Translations under genes and position numbers: made by a program
Assembly: GCA_030949985.1 (NCBI GenBank)
Contig: JAUZRX010000060.1
Span: 1 to 60,329, forward strand
DNA from: Acidobacteriota bacterium
GTDB taxonomy: Bacteria > Acidobacteriota > Polarisedimenticolia > J045
Direction of reading: 5' to 3'
Length of the DNA: 60,329 nt
Notes under the pieces: model-generated
Databases searched by the model: none
What the model saw: the letters and a program-made list of their open reading frames with translations, nothing else
Told to the model about the DNA's origin: nothing
In this document: in pieces, positions 58,480 to 60,329 of the stretch
Layout: each line of letters opens with the position of its first letter
Numbering within the stretch: the stretch's first letter is position 1

Positions 58480-59860
58480 ATGAATGATGCTAATCGACAG
58501 TCCGTGATTTTTCAAGACCTCGAAGAAAAGCCAGTCCACATCGCTTTCGACGAACCGATGACAAGTTCGGATGGCGGAGCGATCCTGTTGAAGTCTGTGG
58601 ATGCCCGGGTTGGGCTGACGCAGCGATTGGCGGAGTGTTTCGCTGATCCTCGTGCGCCAGGCAAGGTCTCGCATACGATTGAAGAGATGCTCCGGCAACG
58701 TGTTTTTGGTCTTGCCTGTGGTGACTCGGACACGAATGACGCAGCTCGCTTGGCGGAAGATCCAGTTCACAAGATGATCGTGGGTCGTGATCCGGTCGAT
58801 GGTGCCAATCTGGCATCGCAGCCGACGCTCTGTCGTCTCGAAAACAATGCGCGCTCAGTTGACTTTACCGCATGGGAGGGGCTCTCGCGGATACGGTGAT
58901 CAACTGGAATGCTCGGCGGCTTCGACGCAAGAAGGTGAAGCGAGTCACGATTGACCTGGATCCCACGGATGACCCGACTGACGGCGCTCAACAGTACTCG
59001 CTGTTCAATGGTCACTACGGATCGTGGTGCTATCTGCCGTTGCTCGGCTTCCTCTCCTTCGACAACGAGCCCGATCAACACTTGTTTGCTGCGATACTGC
59101 GGCCTGGTACAGCTCCTGCTGGACAGGCTGCGATACACCTGATGCGACGCACGATCGCTCGACTACGCGCGAAGTTTCCGAAAGCCAAGATCCGTGTCCG
59201 CTTAGATGGTGGATTCGCTTCGCCCGATATGTTCGAGTATCTCGAAGAGGAGAAGGTGGAGTACCTGATCGCAATGGCCAAGAACAAGGTTCTGGAGCGT
59301 CGTTCCAAGCGATTGATGGGAACGGCACGGCGTCTATCCCGCGAGAGTGGTAAGAGCGTAGTGTTGTTCTCCGAGACTCGATACGCCGCGCGTTCCTGGA
59401 AGGGCCAGAAACGCCGTGTGATCTACAAGGCGGAAGTCGTTTGCCTGGCTGGACGCACGCCGAAAGACAATCCTCGATTCGTCGTAACCAATCTTCCGCA
59501 CAAACCCGAGAACGTGTACAAGATCTACCGTATGCGCGGTGACAGCGAGAACCGAATCAAGGAACTCGACAACGAACTCTACTTCGGGGGACGAGCTGCC
59601 ATCGCGTCTTGGCGAACCAGTTTCGCGTCCTTCTGACCGCCGCTGCCTATGTATTGATGCAGATGATGCGGACACGCATGGTTCGAACCCTTCCCTCGAT
59701 CGCCCGCAAGCAAATCGGCAGCCTTCGTTTGATGCTTTTCAAGATCGCTGGAAGGGTCGAGCGATCCGTCCGTCGTGTGGTCATTCATCTGTCCGAGAAG
59801 CACGCCTGGCGCAGCGAGTGGATTCAAACAGCTCGCGCGTGGGGCGCAATCAAGACGTAG
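58386..59860 (+). mobile_element. IS1380-family insertion sequence, degraded
   Basis: The left boundary is suggested by CCCGGAAAATTCACG (58386-58400), the kind of end seen in IS1380-family elements, ~95 bp before the transposase frame. I could not find its inverted partner to the right; the next recognisable sequence is part of another transposase. The element is therefore probably truncated or overwritten at its right end. Confidence 0.5.
58480..59860 (+). pseudogene. IS1380-family transposase with two frameshifts
   Basis: Three consecutive frames together give a ~460-residue IS1380 transposase. 58480-~58870 encodes AFDEPMTSSDGGAILLKSVD, VSHTIEEMLRQRVFGLACGD and LASQPTLCRLEN. ~58872-59590 holds the DDE core: DLDPTDDPTDG, VRLDGGFASPDMFEYL and YRMRGDSENRIKEL. 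~59595-59860 encodes the conserved SCHRVLANQFRVLLTAAAYV. Each junction needs one extra nucleotide to restore the frame (near 58871 and 59592), so this copy should be inactive unless the shifts are sequencing errors. The usual family length is ~430-480 residues. Confidence 0.85.
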
Positions 59861-59991
59861 CGCGGCCACCCCCTGTTTGACACTTCGGAAAGAAATGCCC
59901 TGCCACGCTCCAAGTGTGTGCTGAATGCTTACCGTAACACGAGCGTCGCGAGCAGGGCGGTGACGGTAATCGGTGTTAGGATGGGCAGGAG
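59861..59991. other. Short junction between two transposase remnants
   Basis: About 130 bp with no gene, terminal repeat or coding signal that I can recognise. It should contain the right end of the first element and/or the broken 5' part of the second. Confidence 0.4.
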
Positions 59992-60329
59992 GTGCTGGAC
60001 CGCTTGGAGGTCCTGGCTCCGGCACGCTTGACGCTGGACTTCGACGGATCGGTTCAGTCGACGAAGAGACACGCTGAGGGGGCCGCGGTGGGCTTCAACA
60101 AGAAGAAGAAGGGTGCGCGTAGCTACTATCCGCTGTTTTGCACGATCTCCCAGACGGGCCAAGTCTTCGACGTCTTTCATCGCTCGGGAAACGTACACGA
60201 CTCGAATGGCGCGAAACGGTTCATTCTGGCGTGTCTCCAGGCGATCCGAGAGAGGCTCCCTCGTACGAAGATCGAGGTTCGAGTGGACAGCGCGTTCTTC
60301 AGCGACGAAATCGTGACCCTGCTTGATGA
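59992..60329 (+). pseudogene. Second IS1380-like transposase, 5'-truncated and cut by the window end
   Basis: The frame from 59992 is open to the last base. It reads [60 protein letters not shown] and [18 protein letters not shown]. This is the central DDE region of an IS1380-type (DDE group 1) transposase of a different subgroup from the neighbour. The N-terminal ~140 residues are missing: an in-frame TAG lies 15 bp upstream of 59992, so the copy is 5'-truncated or frameshifted. Its 3' part lies outside the window. Confidence 0.75.

Overview
The window is about 60 kb of very GC-rich (roughly 70 % by eye), gene-dense DNA. It looks like the chromosome of a Gram-negative (diderm) bacterium: it encodes a FadL/PorV-like outer-membrane barrel, TonB C-terminal domains, a lipid A biosynthesis N-terminal-domain protein, an RND/MMPL exporter and several signal-peptide proteins. 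Secreted FG-GAP/thrombospondin-3-type and LVIVD beta-propeller proteins, a C-terminal secretion-type domain ending in CP, a PEGA-domain Ser/Thr kinase and a type III PKS cluster together suggest Acidobacteriota (Thermoanaerobaculia-like). That placement is inference; no rRNA is present to test it.

Layout. 1-5.1 kb: the end of a TPR-like gene, a secreted propeller-like gene split by an in-frame TAA, and a minus-strand pair of secreted proteins. The upstream gene of that pair has a good SD and ATG that are out of frame across an (AG)6 tract. The block is bounded by two copies of the 5' end of the biotin carboxylase gene. 5.1-10 kb: an acyl-CoA carboxylase operon (biotin carboxylase, GcdA-like carboxyltransferase, a small unknown protein, BCCP) ending in an orphan FecE-like ATPase. 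10-15.4 kb, minus strand: a hybrid histidine kinase, a DUF302 membrane protein, a small membrane protein and a diverged TldD/PmbA-like pair.

15.5-20.1 kb: two tandem paralogues, each an N-terminal receiver domain, a disordered linker, one TM segment and a periplasmic TonB C-terminal domain. Each is preceded by a sigma70-like promoter. These receiver-TonB fusions are the most unusual objects in the window. 20.1-27.6 kb: rpsU (minus), accD-folC-trmB, then dprA, a LarA-like racemase and a Lpd/MerA-type flavoprotein, with many stop/start overlaps. 27.6-32.5 kb, minus strand: a YhaN/YhaO-type (SbcCD-like) ATPase-nuclease pair behind an alkyltransferase-like protein whose active-site Cys is Trp. 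32.7-37.6 kb: a multi-TM protein, a small exported protein, mtnA, a beta carbonic anhydrase and a DEAD-box helicase.

37.9-41.3 kb, minus strand: an outer-membrane barrel followed by a Ser/Thr kinase with a periplasmic TPR/PEGA portion. 41.4-48.4 kb: a divergent lipid cluster. A GGR-family flavoprotein and an MMPL exporter lie on the minus strand; YceI, a type III polyketide synthase, a LAB-N protein, a UbiG-like methyltransferase and a GT2 glycosyltransferase lie on the plus strand. Together they could make, tailor, carry and export a polyketide-derived (phenolic or pyrone) lipid. 48.4-57.8 kb: a DASS (SLC13) transporter, an LVIVD propeller protein, a DUF3810 membrane protein with HERAH, an MTH1187-type protein, an O-methyltransferase, tsaD, pdxA and a divergent Hfq. 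57.8 kb to the end: AT-richer DNA with a frameshifted IS1380-family transposase and part of a second one, which is the mobile edge of the window.
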